Assembly: GCF_041435355.1 (NCBI RefSeq)
Contig: NZ_CP108442.1
Location: 2,418,001-2,482,000 of the forward strand
Direction of reading: 5' to 3'
Length of the DNA stretch: 64,000 bases
Source of the DNA: Streptomyces sp. NBC_01276
GTDB lineage: Bacteria > Actinomycetota > Actinomycetes > Streptomycetales > Streptomycetaceae
Shown here: positions 26,260 through 37,740 of the stretch, in pieces
Layout: each line of letters starts with the position of its first letter
Position numbering within the stretch: the stretch's first letter is position 1
Program-made: the position numbers and the translations under genes
The notes under the pieces: model-generated
Seen by the model: the letters and a program-made list of their open reading frames with translations, nothing else
Told to the model about the DNA's origin: nothing
Database searches by the model: none

Positions 26260-27276
26260 ATGATGGAAACCATGAAGGATGTGGAGCTGGACGCCCTCGA
26301 CCGGTCCCTGGTGCAGGCCCTCGTGATCGACGGCCGGGCCCCCTTCAACCGGATCGCGGAGGTGCTGGAGGTCTCCGACCAGACGGTCGTACGCCGCTAC
26401 CGCCGCCTGCGGACCGACGGCCTGGTCCGGGTCGTCGGGCTGCCGCAGGGCAGCCGCGTCGGCCTGTTCGAGTCCTGGTTGCGGGTGCAGTGCGCCCCCG
26501 ATGCCGCGCTCCCGGTGGCGGAGGCGCTCGCCCGCCGTCCGGACATCGCCTGGGTGACCCTGAACTCGGGCGGTACGGAGATCCACTGCATGACCCGGGC
26601 CCGGACCCGCAAGGACCGGGACGCCCTGCTGCTGGAGAAGCTGCCGCGCACCCGCCGGGTGACCGGCATCAGCGCCCACACCATCCTGCGGAAGTTCTTC
26701 GGCGGGCCCGACGCGTGGCCGGGCGTGGACGTGCTGCGGCCCGACCAGATCGCCGCGCTGGAACGTCCCCCCGTCGAGCCCGGTCCGCAGCGGTACGTCC
26801 TGGACGAGACGGAGCTGGCGCTGCTCTCGGTGCTGGGCCGGGACGGCCGCGCCGGGTATCCGGACCTGGCCCGCGCCACCGGCCTGTCGGAATCGACCGC
26901 CCGGCGGCGGGTGGAGCGGCTGCGCGATCTGGGGGCGATCTTCTTCGACGTGGAGTTCGTCCCGTCGCTCTTCGGCAACGAGGCGGAGGCCACCTTGGTG
27001 CTGACCGTCCCCCCGGCCCGGCTGGCGGAGGTGGGCGACGCGCTGGCGGGCCACCGGGAGGTGGCGTTCGCCGCGGCCGTGACGGGGGCGGCCTCCCTGA
27101 TGGCCGTGGTGGTGTGCCGGGACACCGACGCGCTCTACACGTACCTGACCGAGCGGATCGGCGCCGTGGACGGCGTCGGCCAGGTGGAGGTGATCCCGAT
27201 CCTGCGCAGCGTGAAGCGGGCCGGGATGCTGGTGGAGGACGGGCAGCGGCTGGTGGACCCGCCGCCCGCCCCCTGA
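26260..27276 (+). CDS. Lrp/AsnC family transcriptional regulator (duplicated domain form)
   Basis: A 338-residue regulator, twice the usual length, with two winged HTH parts: LDRSLVQALVIDGRAPFNRI (N-terminal) and LLSVLGRDGRAGYPDLARAT (about residue 190), each followed by an effector-like domain. Several ATG codons are possible (26245, 26260, 26263, 26272); 26260 has GGGGG at moderate spacing. It is divergent from the MFS exporter and probably regulates it in response to an amino acid or related small molecule (inference). It ends 10 bases from the convergent glgP gene. Confidence 0.92.
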   Translation: MMETMKDVELDALDRSLVQALVIDGRAPFNRIAEVLEVSDQTVVRRYRRLRTDGLVRVVGLPQGSRVGLFESWLRVQCAPDAALPVAEALARRPDIAWVTLNSGGTEIHCMTRARTRKDRDALLLEKLPRTRRVTGISAHTILRKFFGGPDAWPGVDVLRPDQIAALERPPVEPGPQRYVLDETELALLSVLGRDGRAGYPDLARATGLSESTARRRVERLRDLGAIFFDVEFVPSLFGNEAEATLVLTVPPARLAEVGDALAGHREVAFAAAVTGAASLMAVVVCRDTDALYTYLTERIGAVDGVGQVEVIPILRSVKRAGMLVEDGQRLVDPPPAP

Positions 27277-27286
27277 CGGCACCGCG

Positions 27287-29923
27287 TCAGCGCAGCACCA
27301 CACCGCCCATCGGTTCGGCGTCCACCGGGGCGGCGACCAGTCCCAGTTCGGCCGCCGTCGCCAGCAGCGGGTGGCTCGGCAGGACCCGCACGGTGTAGCC
27401 GAAGGGCCCCGTGCGGTCGAGGGCGAGCGGGCCCTCGTAGACCCAACGGCCCTCCAGGTCCGGGCCGGCTGCGGGCTTGAGCGGGAAGGTCCGCGCGTCC
27501 CGGATCACGTCCTGCGCGTCGACCCGGCCCGCGACGGCCTGCACCTCCACGTCATCGGGTGCCAGCGAGTCCAGCGCCACCCGGACCCGCAGGGTGAGGG
27601 TGGCGCCCAGCTCGGCGGTGCCCCCGACGGGCGCCGCGGCGACCGCCTCCACGTGCTCGACCGCCACCCGCGGCCAGGCCGCCCGGACGCGCCCCTTCCA
27701 CCAGGCGAGGTCCCGCGCGGCGGCGGGGTCCAGGGCCCGGTGGGAGAGGGCGGCGGGGGCGTAGAGCCGCTCCACGTACTCCCGCACCATCCGCCCTGCG
27801 AGCACCTTCGGCCCCAGGGACACCAGGGTGCGGCGGACCATCTCGATCCACCGCACGGGCAGCCCGGTCCGCCCGTTGCGGTCGTAGAACCGGGGTGCGA
27901 CGCGGCTCTCGATCAACTCGTAGAGGGCGCCCGCCTCCAGGTCGTCGCGCCGGTCCTCGTCGGTGCCGAGGCCGTCGGCGGTGGGGATCGCCCAGCCGAA
28001 GTCGGGCTCGAACCACTCGTCCCACCATCCGTCGAGGACGGAGAGGTTGAGGCACCCGTTGAGGGCCGCCTTCATCCCGCTGGTGCCGCAGGCCTCCAGC
28101 GGCCGCAGCGGGTTGTTCAGCCAGACGTCGCAGCCCGGGTAGAGCTTCTGGGCCATGGCCATGCCGTAGTCGGGCAGGAACACGATCCGGTGGCGCACCC
28201 GCGGGTCGTCGGAGAAGCGCACCAGTTCCTGCACCAGCCGCTTCCCGCCGTCATCGGCCGGGTGCGCCTTGCCCGCGACGACGATCTGAACGGGCCGGTC
28301 CGGGTCCAGGAGCAGCCGGCGCAGCCGCTCGGGATCGCGGAGCATCAGCGTGAGCCGTTTGTACGAGGGCACCCGGCGGGCGAACCCGATGGTCAGCACG
28401 TCCGGGTCGAGGACGGAGTCCACCCAGCCCAGTTCGGCGTCGGCGGCCCCGCGCTGCTTCCACGAGGCCCGCAGCCGGTCGCGCACCTCCTGCACCAGTT
28501 GCTCGCGCAGCGCCCGGCGTACGTCCCACACGTCCTGGTCCGCGATCTGCGCGACCGCGTCCCAGCGCGGCGAACCGCCGACCGCGAGGGCGTCCTCGGT
28601 GCGGCCGGGCCCGATCTGGCGGGCGCCGAGCCGCATCACCTCGGGGGCGACCCAGGTCGGGGCGTGCACCCCGTTCGTGACGGACGCGATGGGCACGTCG
28701 GCCGCGTCGAAGCCAGGCCAGAGCCCGGCGAACATGCCGCGGCTGACCGCCCCGTGGAGGGTGGAGACCCCGTTGGCGCGCTGGGCCAGGCGCAGCCCCA
28801 TGACGGCCATGTTGAACACCCCCGGGTCGCCGCCCGGGAAGGTCTCGGCCCCGAGCTCCAGGATCCGGTCGACCGGTACGGAGGGCAGCTCGCCGCCCTC
28901 GCCGAAGTGCCGGGCGAGCAGGGAGCGCTCGAAGCGGTCGATGCCCGCAGGCACGGGGGTGTGCGTGGTGAACACGGTCCCGGCGCGCACCGCCTCGACG
29001 GCGGCGTCGAAGCCGAGCCCCTGCTCCCCTTCCAGTTCCCTTATGCGCTCCAGGCCCAGGAAGCCGGCGTGGCCCTCGTTGGTGTGGAAGACCTCCGGGG
29101 CGGCGTGCCCGGTGATCCCGCAGTAGGTGCGCACGGCGCGGACGCCGCCGATGCCGAGCAGCATCTCCTGGAGCAGGCGGTGGTCGCTGCCGCCGCCGTA
29201 GAGCCGGTCGGTCACCTCGCGGGCGGCGGCGTCGTTGTCCTCGACGTCGGAGTCGAGCAGCAGCAGCGGCACCCGCCCGACGCGGGCCTGCCAGATGTGC
29301 GCGTGCAACGACCGCCCGCCCGGCAGGGTGAGCGACACCCGGGCGGGAGTCGTGTCCTCGTGGCGCAGCAGGGTCAGGGGCAGTTCGTGGGGGTCGAGGA
29401 CGGGATAGTGCTCCTGCTGCCAGCCGTCGCGGGAGAGGGACTGGCGGAAGTAGCCGTGCCGGTACAGCAGCCCGACACCGATGACGGGGACGCCGAGGTC
29501 GCTGGCGGCCTTCAGGTGGTCGCCGGCCAGGATCCCGAGGCCGCCCGAGTACTGCGGCAGCGCTGCGGTGATCCCGAACTCGGGGGAGAAGTAGGCGATG
29601 GCGGCGGGGAGCTCGGCGGTGTTCTCCTGGCTCTGGTACCACCTCCCGCCGTGGACGTAGTCGTCGAGGTCGGCCACGGCGACGGCGAGCCGCCGCAGGA
29701 ACCGCCGGTCGGCGGCGAGTTCCTCCAGCCGGGCGGCGGGCACGGACCCGAGCAGCCGGACGGGGTCGCCGCCGGCGGCCTGCCAGCCCTCGGGATCGAC
29801 GGATTGAAAGAGTTCGCGGGTTTCCGTATGCCACGACCAGCGCAGGTTGCGCGCGAGTTCGGCGAGCGGCATCAGGGGTTCGGGGAGGACGGGGCGCACG
29901 GTGAATCGACGGATGGCCTTCAC
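27287..29923 (-). CDS. glgP: Alpha-glucan (glycogen/maltodextrin) phosphorylase
   Basis: An 878-residue GT35 enzyme of the actinobacterial type that splits alpha-1,4-glucan with phosphate to glucose 1-phosphate. An N-terminal DUF3417-type domain (RNLRWSWHTETRELFQSVDP) precedes the catalytic part with FSPEFGITAALPQYSGGLGI, HTNEGHAGFL, the THTPVPAGIDRF loop and the pyridoxal-phosphate site EACGTSGMKAALNG. The GTG at 29923 has AAGGTGG five bases upstream; the open frame extends 21 codons further without a good ribosome site. It is near the divergent glgE operon, as in other streptomycetes. Maltose 1-phosphate or alpha-glucan metabolism via GlgE is the expected partner pathway. Confidence 0.95.
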   Translation of the reverse strand: MKAIRRFTVRPVLPEPLMPLAELARNLRWSWHTETRELFQSVDPEGWQAAGGDPVRLLGSVPAARLEELAADRRFLRRLAVAVADLDDYVHGGRWYQSQENTAELPAAIAYFSPEFGITAALPQYSGGLGILAGDHLKAASDLGVPVIGVGLLYRHGYFRQSLSRDGWQQEHYPVLDPHELPLTLLRHEDTTPARVSLTLPGGRSLHAHIWQARVGRVPLLLLDSDVEDNDAAAREVTDRLYGGGSDHRLLQEMLLGIGGVRAVRTYCGITGHAAPEVFHTNEGHAGFLGLERIRELEGEQGLGFDAAVEAVRAGTVFTTHTPVPAGIDRFERSLLARHFGEGGELPSVPVDRILELGAETFPGGDPGVFNMAVMGLRLAQRANGVSTLHGAVSRGMFAGLWPGFDAADVPIASVTNGVHAPTWVAPEVMRLGARQIGPGRTEDALAVGGSPRWDAVAQIADQDVWDVRRALREQLVQEVRDRLRASWKQRGAADAELGWVDSVLDPDVLTIGFARRVPSYKRLTLMLRDPERLRRLLLDPDRPVQIVVAGKAHPADDGGKRLVQELVRFSDDPRVRHRIVFLPDYGMAMAQKLYPGCDVWLNNPLRPLEACGTSGMKAALNGCLNLSVLDGWWDEWFEPDFGWAIPTADGLGTDEDRRDDLEAGALYELIESRVAPRFYDRNGRTGLPVRWIEMVRRTLVSLGPKVLAGRMVREYVERLYAPAALSHRALDPAAARDLAWWKGRVRAAWPRVAVEHVEAVAAAPVGGTAELGATLTLRVRVALDSLAPDDVEVQAVAGRVDAQDVIRDARTFPLKPAAGPDLEGRWVYEGPLALDRTGPFGYTVRVLPSHPLLATAAELGLVAAPVDAEPMGGVVLR

Positions 29924-30032
29924 GTGTACCACCTTCGCAGGGGATGACGGATAGGAGCGGCCGCACCACGCTGTGCACCCGCGCAACGCCCCCGGAAGGC
30001 TAGCGTCGGCTCCGGCCCCGGGCCATCCCGCC

Positions 30033-30938
30033 TCAGCCCGTGCGGTGCGGACCCAGCAGGGCGTCCAGGCAAGTGCGGGGCCGGGCGGGGAGGGTGGCGG
30101 CGTCCAGGGTGTGGAGGAGCGCGAGGGCCGGGGGGCCGAGGAACGGGGACAGGCTCAGGAGGGCAGCGAGCTCGGACTCCAGGGCGGACGGGTCGGGCTC
30201 GGTGGCGGCGGCGCGGGCGAGGGCGGCGCAGAGCATCCGGCCCGTCTCCGGGTCCGCGGCGGCCGCGCCCGGCCCGCCGGTTCCGGCGGCTCCTCCCGGG
30301 CCCGCCGCTCCGGCCGCTCCTGAAGCTCCGGCAGCCCCTGCGGCCCCGGCGGCGGCCAGGGCGCGGACGCGGGGGTCGGGCGCGCGCAGCCCGCGTACGC
30401 ACTCCCGCGGGCGGGGGTCGGCGTCGAGGCGCTCCCACTCCCCCAGGCCGCGCGCCCCGGGCCCGGAGAGCAGCACCCGTCCGGTGTACCCGGAGTCGAG
30501 GCGGTCGGCGGCCCGGCCGTAGAGCTCGATGCGCTCCAGTACGGTCCACGCCCCGTCCGGGGTGCGCAGCCGCAGCCCGGTGCGCGGGGCGCCGCGCAGG
30601 CAGCGCACGACGGCGAGGGTGGCGGCGCCGCTCGGTCGCACGGGCGCGGAGATCTGGAGCCGGCCGGCCCGCGCGAGGAGCCGGGCGAGCACCGGGGAGG
30701 CGGAGCGGACCAGGCCGAGCCGGTGCAGGTCCTCGTCGGTGAGTCCCGCTTCGACGGCGGGCAGCGCGTCGAGCTGGGCCGCGAGCGCGCCGGGTTCCGT
30801 CTCGGCGCCGACGGCCCGCACGAGGGCCGCGCCGATCGCCTCCTCCGCCTCCGGCTCCCACACCCGTTGCGCCACCCGGCGTGCGGCGGCCTCCCGTTGC
30901 CGGGGGTCGGGATGTCCGAGCTGCTCCGTCAGACCCAT
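30033..30938 (-). CDS. Conserved hypothetical protein with Ala/Gly-rich insert
   Basis: A 301-residue soluble protein I cannot assign. The N terminus (HPDPRQREAAARRVAQRVWE) looks helical and HEAT-like. Residues about 195-228 are a collagen-like Ala/Gly run (AAGAAGAAGASGAAGAAG and so on, DNA 30255-30356), likely a flexible linker of variable length. The C-terminal 70 residues are helical again. ATG at 30938 is preferred because GGGACA lies nine bases upstream; an ATG at 30947 is also possible. It is in a run of three minus-strand genes upstream of glgP. Confidence 0.75.
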   Translation of the reverse strand: MGLTEQLGHPDPRQREAAARRVAQRVWEPEAEEAIGAALVRAVGAETEPGALAAQLDALPAVEAGLTDEDLHRLGLVRSASPVLARLLARAGRLQISAPVRPSGAATLAVVRCLRGAPRTGLRLRTPDGAWTVLERIELYGRAADRLDSGYTGRVLLSGPGARGLGEWERLDADPRPRECVRGLRAPDPRVRALAAAGAAGAAGASGAAGAAGPGGAAGTGGPGAAAADPETGRMLCAALARAAATEPDPSALESELAALLSLSPFLGPPALALLHTLDAATLPARPRTCLDALLGPHRTG

Positions 30939-30983
30939 GCCGGGCATTGTCCCGCGTGCGCGGGGCGCGGCGGACCGCCGGCG

Positions 30984-31520
30984 TCAGATCCCCCGGCCGA
31001 CGTTCCACCGGGGTGGCAGGTCGGCGTCGCACAGGGCGCACACGTACCAGTCCTCCCGGACGACGTTGCACTCCCGGCAGCTCTCGCACCGGCGGAAGAC
31101 CACCGCGTGGGTGAAGCCCTCCGGGCGGCCGATCCCGGCCCGGTCCAGGGCGGCGGCGACGGCCCGCCAGGCCGTCAGGTCGGGGCAGTAGCCGGTGGAG
31201 AGGTTGCTCACCGCGTCCACCGTCCACGGCCCGGCGGCGCCCCGCAGGAAGCCCATCTCCCCGGCCGCCCGTACCGGTTCGCCGCCCGCGCAGACGACGT
31301 GCTCGCTGCGCCGGGGGGCGATCCGCAGGACCCCCTCCCGGTCGACCACGTAGGTGCAGGGCTCGCCCGGGTCTCCGGGGAGGGGGTCCAGGTCCCGCGG
31401 GCCGCGCACCGCGCGCCCGCGGACCCCGGGGCGGGCGAGGGCGGCCGGGCCCGGCGGGCCGACGTACGGGAACAGGGGCGGCGGCGGTGCGGCGCCGGGG
31501 TCGGGGGCGGGGGCGGCCAC
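30984..31520 (-). CDS. Conserved hypothetical protein with two CxxC knuckles
   Basis: A 178-residue protein with a Pro-rich N terminus and a C-terminal pair of cysteine motifs, CESCREC and CALCD, about 15 residues apart, probably one zinc ribbon (VFRRCESCRECNVVREDWYV). The middle has a WTVDAVSNLSTGYCPDLTAW segment. GTG at 31520, three bases after the stop of the GNAT gene, so the two are probably one transcript. Function unknown. Confidence 0.78.
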   Translation of the reverse strand: MAAPAPDPGAAPPPPLFPYVGPPGPAALARPGVRGRAVRGPRDLDPLPGDPGEPCTYVVDREGVLRIAPRRSEHVVCAGGEPVRAAGEMGFLRGAAGPWTVDAVSNLSTGYCPDLTAWRAVAAALDRAGIGRPEGFTHAVVFRRCESCRECNVVREDWYVCALCDADLPPRWNVGRGI

Positions 31521-31523
31521 CGG

Positions 31524-32108
31524 CTACGCCGTCTCCGGGTCCGTCGCCAGCCGGGCGTGCAGGTGCTCGTCGTGCCAGCCGTCCGCGTGGTGGAGGGCGC
31601 CGCGCATCGTGCCCTCCAGGGGGAAGCCCGCCCGGACGGCGACGGCGCAGGAGGCCGGGTTGGCCACCGAGTGGCAGATCCGCAGCCGGTGCAGGCCGAG
31701 GCCGTCGAAGGCCCATCGGGAGACGGCCCGTACGCCCTGCACCGTCGCGCCGCGCCCGCGCCCGCGGGGCAGCAGCCAGTACAGGAACTCCGCGCTGCCG
31801 CCGCTCACATCGATGTCGCCGAGGCCGACGAGCCCGACGGCCGGGGCCGGTCCCGGGTCGGCCAGCGCCCACACCGCGGCCTCCCCCGCCTCCCAGCGCA
31901 GACCCCACCGCCGGACGCGGGCGACGGCCGACTCCGGGGACTCCGGTTCGGGCCGGTTCCAGTGCCGGATGCCGGGGTCCCCGTAAGCCTCCACGAGGAC
32001 CGGGGCGTCCGCCTCCCGCCAGGGCCGCAGCTCCATCCCGCAGGGCAGAGCGAACACCGGCTGTGGGGCCCTGGTGGCGGGTGGGACGGGGGATATCTCG
32101 CTGTACAA
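31524..32108 (-). CDS. GNAT family N-acetyltransferase
   Basis: A 194-residue acyl-CoA-dependent transferase of the RimJ/RimL type. It has LRPWREADAPVLVEAYGDP at the start of the fold, the acetyl-CoA loop GRGRGATVQGVRAVSRWAF and ANPASCAVAVRAGFPLEGTM near the end. The TTG at 32108 is preferred because GAGGAG sits six bases upstream and the added VFALPCG segment is typical in front of LRPW in this group; an ATG at 32036 would give a shorter product. The acceptor is unknown. The gene is divergent from the glgE operon. Confidence 0.85.
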   Translation of the reverse strand: MYSEISPVPPATRAPQPVFALPCGMELRPWREADAPVLVEAYGDPGIRHWNRPEPESPESAVARVRRWGLRWEAGEAAVWALADPGPAPAVGLVGLGDIDVSGGSAEFLYWLLPRGRGRGATVQGVRAVSRWAFDGLGLHRLRICHSVANPASCAVAVRAGFPLEGTMRGALHHADGWHDEHLHARLATDPETA

Positions 32109-32170
32109 CGGCTGCTCCTCGCCGACTTGACGGAGCCTCGGCGGATGTCGATCCATCCCCCGGAGTTCCG

Positions 32171-32206
32171 CGTGCCACTACGTACGAGTAGTTAACCAAC
32201 GGCACG
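32171..32206. promoter_or_regulatory. Nested inverted repeat upstream of the glgE operon
   Basis: In the divergent GNAT / glgE intergenic region, ACTAC-N6-GTAGT (32177-32192) lies inside a wider CGTGCC ... GGCACG pair (32171-32176 and 32201-32206). This looks like an operator or cruciform site. It is about 110 bases before the first start codon of the operon. No binder is known to me. Confidence 0.4.
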
Positions 32207-32318
32207 GATTGGGCGGGGTGTGAGTGGGGCAGGGCTCTGCGGGTACGCGCGGTACACGCACGGCGCACCCGCCCACAACCTTTCCCCGCCACCCGAGTGA
32301 ACGCGGACAGGAGCGGCC

Positions 32319-32447
32319 ATGCCCGCAGCCCAGCCGTCTTCCGAGCGGCTAGAAACAGAGCGAACAGAGCGTGCACTACCAGTCGCCATCGCGGCTGGCC
32401 TGTTGTCACCGAGCCCTGCGAACTGCCCCCAGGTGATCCCATCATGA
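32319..32447 (+). CDS. 42-residue upstream ORF, translationally coupled to glgE
   Basis: The ATG at 32319 has an excellent AGGAG Shine-Dalgarno sequence (seen in ACAGGAGCGGCC before ATG) and opens a 42-codon frame starting [20 protein letters not shown] and ending with TGA at 32445-32447. That TGA overlaps the glgE ATG at 32444 in ATGA. From memory, GlgE1 of S. coelicolor begins with a similar short segment (MPATHHSS...) fused to [11 protein letters not shown]. Here the two parts are in different frames. So this is either a real coupled leader peptide or the displaced N terminus of GlgE after a frameshift/insertion. Confidence 0.55.
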   Translation: MPAAQPSSERLETERTERALPVAIAAGLLSPSPANCPQVIPS

Positions 32448-34434
32448 TCGGTCGCATTCCCGTGCTGGACGTCCGCCCTGCCGTCGACTGCGGCGCCAGA
32501 CCCGCCAAGGCGGTCGTGGACGAGGTCTTCGAAATCTCCGCCACCGTGTTCCGCGAGGGCCACGACGCCGTTGCCGCGCACGTCGTCCTGCGCGATCCCA
32601 GCGGGCGACTGCGCCCGCCCGTCCCCCTGAACGAGCTGGCCCCCGGCACCGACCGGTGGGGGGCCCGGGTGTCCGCCGAGATCGAGGGGAGGTGGACCTA
32701 CACCGTCGAGGCGTGGAGCGATCCGGTCGCCACCTGGCGCGCCCACGCCGCCATCAAGATCCCGGCGGGCCTCGACACCGGACTGACCCTGCTCGAAGGC
32801 GCGGAGCTGTACACCCGCGCCGCGGCCAAGATCCCCAAGCGCGACGGCCGCGAGGCCGTACTGGCGGCGGCCGACGCGATGCGCGACGAGGACCGGCCGG
32901 CGGAGCGGCGCTACGCGGCCGCGCTCGCCCCGGCGGTCGACGCGGCGCTCGCGAAGCGCCCGTACCGCGAGCTGGTCACCGCGGCCAAGGCGCTGCCCCT
33001 GCAGGTCGAACGGAAGCGGGCCCTCTTCGGTTCCTGGTACGAGATGTTCCCGCGCTCGGAGGGCGCGGTGGTCGAGCCGGGCGAGGCTCCGGTCAGCGGC
33101 ACCTTCCGGACGGCCGCCGAGCGGCTGCCGGCCATCGCCGCCATGGGCTTCGACGTGGTCTACCTGCCCCCCGTCCACCCCATCGGGTCCACCTATCGCA
33201 AGGGCCCGAACAACACGCTGTCGGCGGGGAGTTGGGACCCGGGCGTGCCGTGGGCGATCGGCTCCACGGAGGGCGGGCACGACGCCGTCCACCCCGAGCT
33301 CGGCACCATCGAGGACTTCGACGCCTTCGTCGCGCGCGCCCGCGAGCTGCGCATGGAGATCGCGCTCGACTTCGCCCTCCAGTGCTCCCCGGACCACCCG
33401 TGGGTGGAGAAGCACCCGGAGTGGTTCCGCCACCGCGCGGACGGGACGATCGCCTACGCCGAGAACCCGCCGAAGAAGTACCAGGACATCTACCCGATCC
33501 ACTTCGACGCCGACATGGCCGGCATCGTCGCGGAGACGGTCCGGATCCTGCGGCACTGGATGGAGCACGGCGTCCGGATCTTCCGTGTGGACAATCCGCA
33601 CACCAAGCCGGTCGTGTTCTGGCAGAAGGTGATCGCGGACATCAACAAGTCCGACCCCGACGTGATCTTCCTGGCGGAGGCCTTCACCCGGCCCGCCATG
33701 ATGCGCGCGCTCGCGGCGGTGGGCTTCCAACAGTCGTACACGTATTTCACCTGGCGCAACACCAAGGCGGAGCTGACCGAATACCTGACGGAGCTGTCCG
33801 GCACGCGTTCGGCCTCCGTGATGCGGCCGAACTTCTTCGTGAACACGCCCGACATCCTGCACGAGTACCTGCAGAAGGGCGGTCGGCCGGCCTTCGAGGT
33901 CCGGGCGGTCCTCGCCGCCACCCTCTCCCCCACCTGGGGCGTCTACGCCGGCTACGAGCTCTGCGAGAACGAGCCGGTGCGCGAGGGCAGCGAGGAGTAC
34001 CGCGACTCCGAGAAGTACGAGCTGAGGCCCCGCGACTGGGCCGCCGCCGAACGCGAGGGCCGCACCATCGCCCCGCTGATCACCACCCTGAACCGGCTGC
34101 GGCGGCGCAACCCCGCCCTCCAGCAATTGCGCGACATCCACTTCCACACGACCGACAACGAACAGGTGATCGCCTTTTCGAAGCATGCCGGAGCCAATTC
34201 CGTACTGGTGGTCGTCAACCTCGATCCGCACCACACCCAGGAGGCGACGGTCTCGTTGGACATGCCGGTACTCGGCCTCGACTGGCACGGGTCCCTCGCG
34301 GTGCGCGACGAGCTCACCGGCGAGACCTACCACTGGGGCAGGGCGAACTACGTGCGCCTGGAACCGGGCCGCACGCCCGCGCACGTACTGGCCGCCCTGC
34401 GACCGTCCCCGCCCACCGGAGGGTCACCCACCAC

Positions 34435-34438
<4 letters not shown>
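32444..34438 (+). CDS. glgE: Alpha-1,4-glucan:maltose-1-phosphate maltosyltransferase GlgE
   Basis: A 664-residue GH13 subfamily 3 enzyme that extends alpha-1,4-glucan with maltose 1-phosphate. After [12 protein letters not shown] the N-terminal domain carries [13 protein letters not shown], then the barrel with [19 protein letters not shown], the nucleophile Asp383 in [10 protein letters not shown] and the acid Glu412 in LAEAFTRP. S. coelicolor GlgE1 is about 675 residues (from memory), so the N terminus here is slightly shorter. The ATG at 32444 has no strong ribosome site of its own and overlaps the stop of the 42-residue frame, so it probably relies on coupling. The stop overlaps treS (ATGA). 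First enzyme gene of the glgE-treS-pep2-glgB operon. Confidence 0.95.
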
Positions 34439-36141
<1,703 letters not shown>

Positions 36142-36151
36142 CGGGGCCGAT

Positions 36152-36195
36152 GTACGGGGCGGGCACTCATTTGGGTCAATCGCCCGCCCCTGTAC
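36152..36195 (+). promoter_or_regulatory. Hairpin between treS and pep2
   Basis: GTAC-GGGGCGGGC (36152-36164) can pair with GCCCGCCCCTGTAC (36182-36195) with one bulged base and a 17-base loop. It sits 10 bases past the treS stop, inside an operon otherwise held together by four-base overlaps. It could be an attenuator, an mRNA-processing site or a leaky terminator. No poly-U follows. Confidence 0.5.
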
Positions 36196-36297
36196 GGATC
36201 ATCCTGACCCGACACTCGCCCATACCGGGGAAGCAACTGCCGCGCATCCGGGACACTCTGCGCATTCTGTGACGGCCCGGGGAAAGGACGCGACGCC

Positions 36298-37740
36298 ATG
36301 TCGGAGGCTGCATCCGCCCGGAGCCGGCTGACGGCCGACCGGGCCGCCGGGATCGCCCCGCTGGAACCGATGCTGCGGGCCTGGCTGCCCGCCCAGCGCT
36401 GGTTCGCGGGCAAGGGCCGCGCCATCAGCAGGCTCAGGGCCGTCTCCGCGGCCGAACTGCTGCCGCCGGGATCCACCCCCGGCCTGCTGCACCTGCTCCT
36501 CGACGTGGACGGGGACTGCTACCAACTCCTGCTCGGGATCCGCCCGTCACCCCTGCCGCCCGCCCTCGGCCCCGCCCTGATCGGGCACGTCGAGTCCGGG
36601 CCGTACACCGGCCGCACGGTCTACGAGGCGCTGGGCGACCCCCGGCTCGCCTCGATGCTGCTGGAGCGGCTGCGCTCCCCCGGCGCCCTGGGGCCGCTGC
36701 GCTTCGACCGGGACCCCGGGGCCCCGGTCCCGGCCGGGCTCACCCCCCGGCCGCTGTCCGGCGAGCAGACCAACTCCTCGCTGATCTACGGGGATTCGTA
36801 CATCCTGAAGGTGTTCCGCCGGGTCGGCCCCGGGGTCAACCCCGACCTGGAGCTGCCCAGAGCGCTGGCCGCCGCCGGCTGCGCCCGGGTGCCCGCGCCC
36901 GTCGCCTGGTACGAGGCCGAACTGCCCGGTGGAGAACCGTTGACCCTGGGCGTCCTCCAGCCCTACCTGCGCGGCTCCGACGACGGCTGGCAGCTGGCGC
37001 TGCGCCGGCTCGGCGCCGGGGCCGACTTCACGGCCGAGGCGCACGCGCTGGGCCGGGCCACCGCCGAGGTGCACAGCGCCCTCGCCGCCGCCCTGCCCAC
37101 CCTGGCGCTCGGCCCCGAGCAGACGGCCCGGCTCGCCGCCGGGATGACCGCACGGCTCGCCGCCACCGTCCGCGAGGTACCCGCCCTCCAGCCCTACGAG
37201 GCCGGGCTGCGCGGGGCCTTCGACGCGCTGGCCGCCTCCCGGGGCGCCGGGGTACCCGCCCAGCGCATCCACGGCGACCTGCACCTGGGACAGACCCTGC
37301 GCACCGCCGACGGCAGCTGGGCGCTGATCGACTTCGAGGGGGAGCCCGCGCGGCCGCTGGCCGACCGGCGCCGGCCCGAACCGGCCGTGCGCGACATCGC
37401 CGGGATACTGCGCTCCTTCGACTACGCCGCCCGCTCGCACCGGCCGTTCGCCCCCGCCTGGGCGGACGCCTGCCGGTCCGCGTTCTGCGAGGGCTACGCC
37501 CGCACCACCGGCCGCGACCCCCGCGAGGACCCGGTGCTGCTGCGCGCGTACGAGACCGACAAGGCGGTGTACGAGGCCCGCTACGAGTCCCGGCACCGCC
37601 CCGACTGGCTGCACGTCCCGATGGCGGCGATCCGCCGGCTGTCGGAACCCCAGCGACCCGCCCACCGCATGCCCCCGCCGGTCACCCCCGGCACCACTCC
37701 CCACCCCCACCCGAAGCCCCCGAGGAGGCCGCTCGCGTGA
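36298..37740 (+). CDS. pep2: Maltokinase (Pep2/Mak)
   Basis: A 480-residue kinase that phosphorylates maltose to maltose 1-phosphate, the GlgE substrate. The N-terminal lid shows [15 protein letters not shown], typical of actinobacterial maltokinases; the kinase core is aminoglycoside-phosphotransferase-like, with HGDLHLGQT holding the catalytic Asp327 and LIDFEGEP as the metal-binding Asp. ATG at 36298, AAGGAC about nine bases upstream. The C terminus is His/Pro-rich and variable. The stop overlaps glgB (GTGA). A 156-base gap with a hairpin separates it from treS. Confidence 0.95.
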   Translation: MSEAASARSRLTADRAAGIAPLEPMLRAWLPAQRWFAGKGRAISRLRAVSAAELLPPGSTPGLLHLLLDVDGDCYQLLLGIRPSPLPPALGPALIGHVESGPYTGRTVYEALGDPRLASMLLERLRSPGALGPLRFDRDPGAPVPAGLTPRPLSGEQTNSSLIYGDSYILKVFRRVGPGVNPDLELPRALAAAGCARVPAPVAWYEAELPGGEPLTLGVLQPYLRGSDDGWQLALRRLGAGADFTAEAHALGRATAEVHSALAAALPTLALGPEQTARLAAGMTARLAATVREVPALQPYEAGLRGAFDALAASRGAGVPAQRIHGDLHLGQTLRTADGSWALIDFEGEPARPLADRRRPEPAVRDIAGILRSFDYAARSHRPFAPAWADACRSAFCEGYARTTGRDPREDPVLLRAYETDKAVYEARYESRHRPDWLHVPMAAIRRLSEPQRPAHRMPPPVTPGTTPHPHPKPPRRPLA

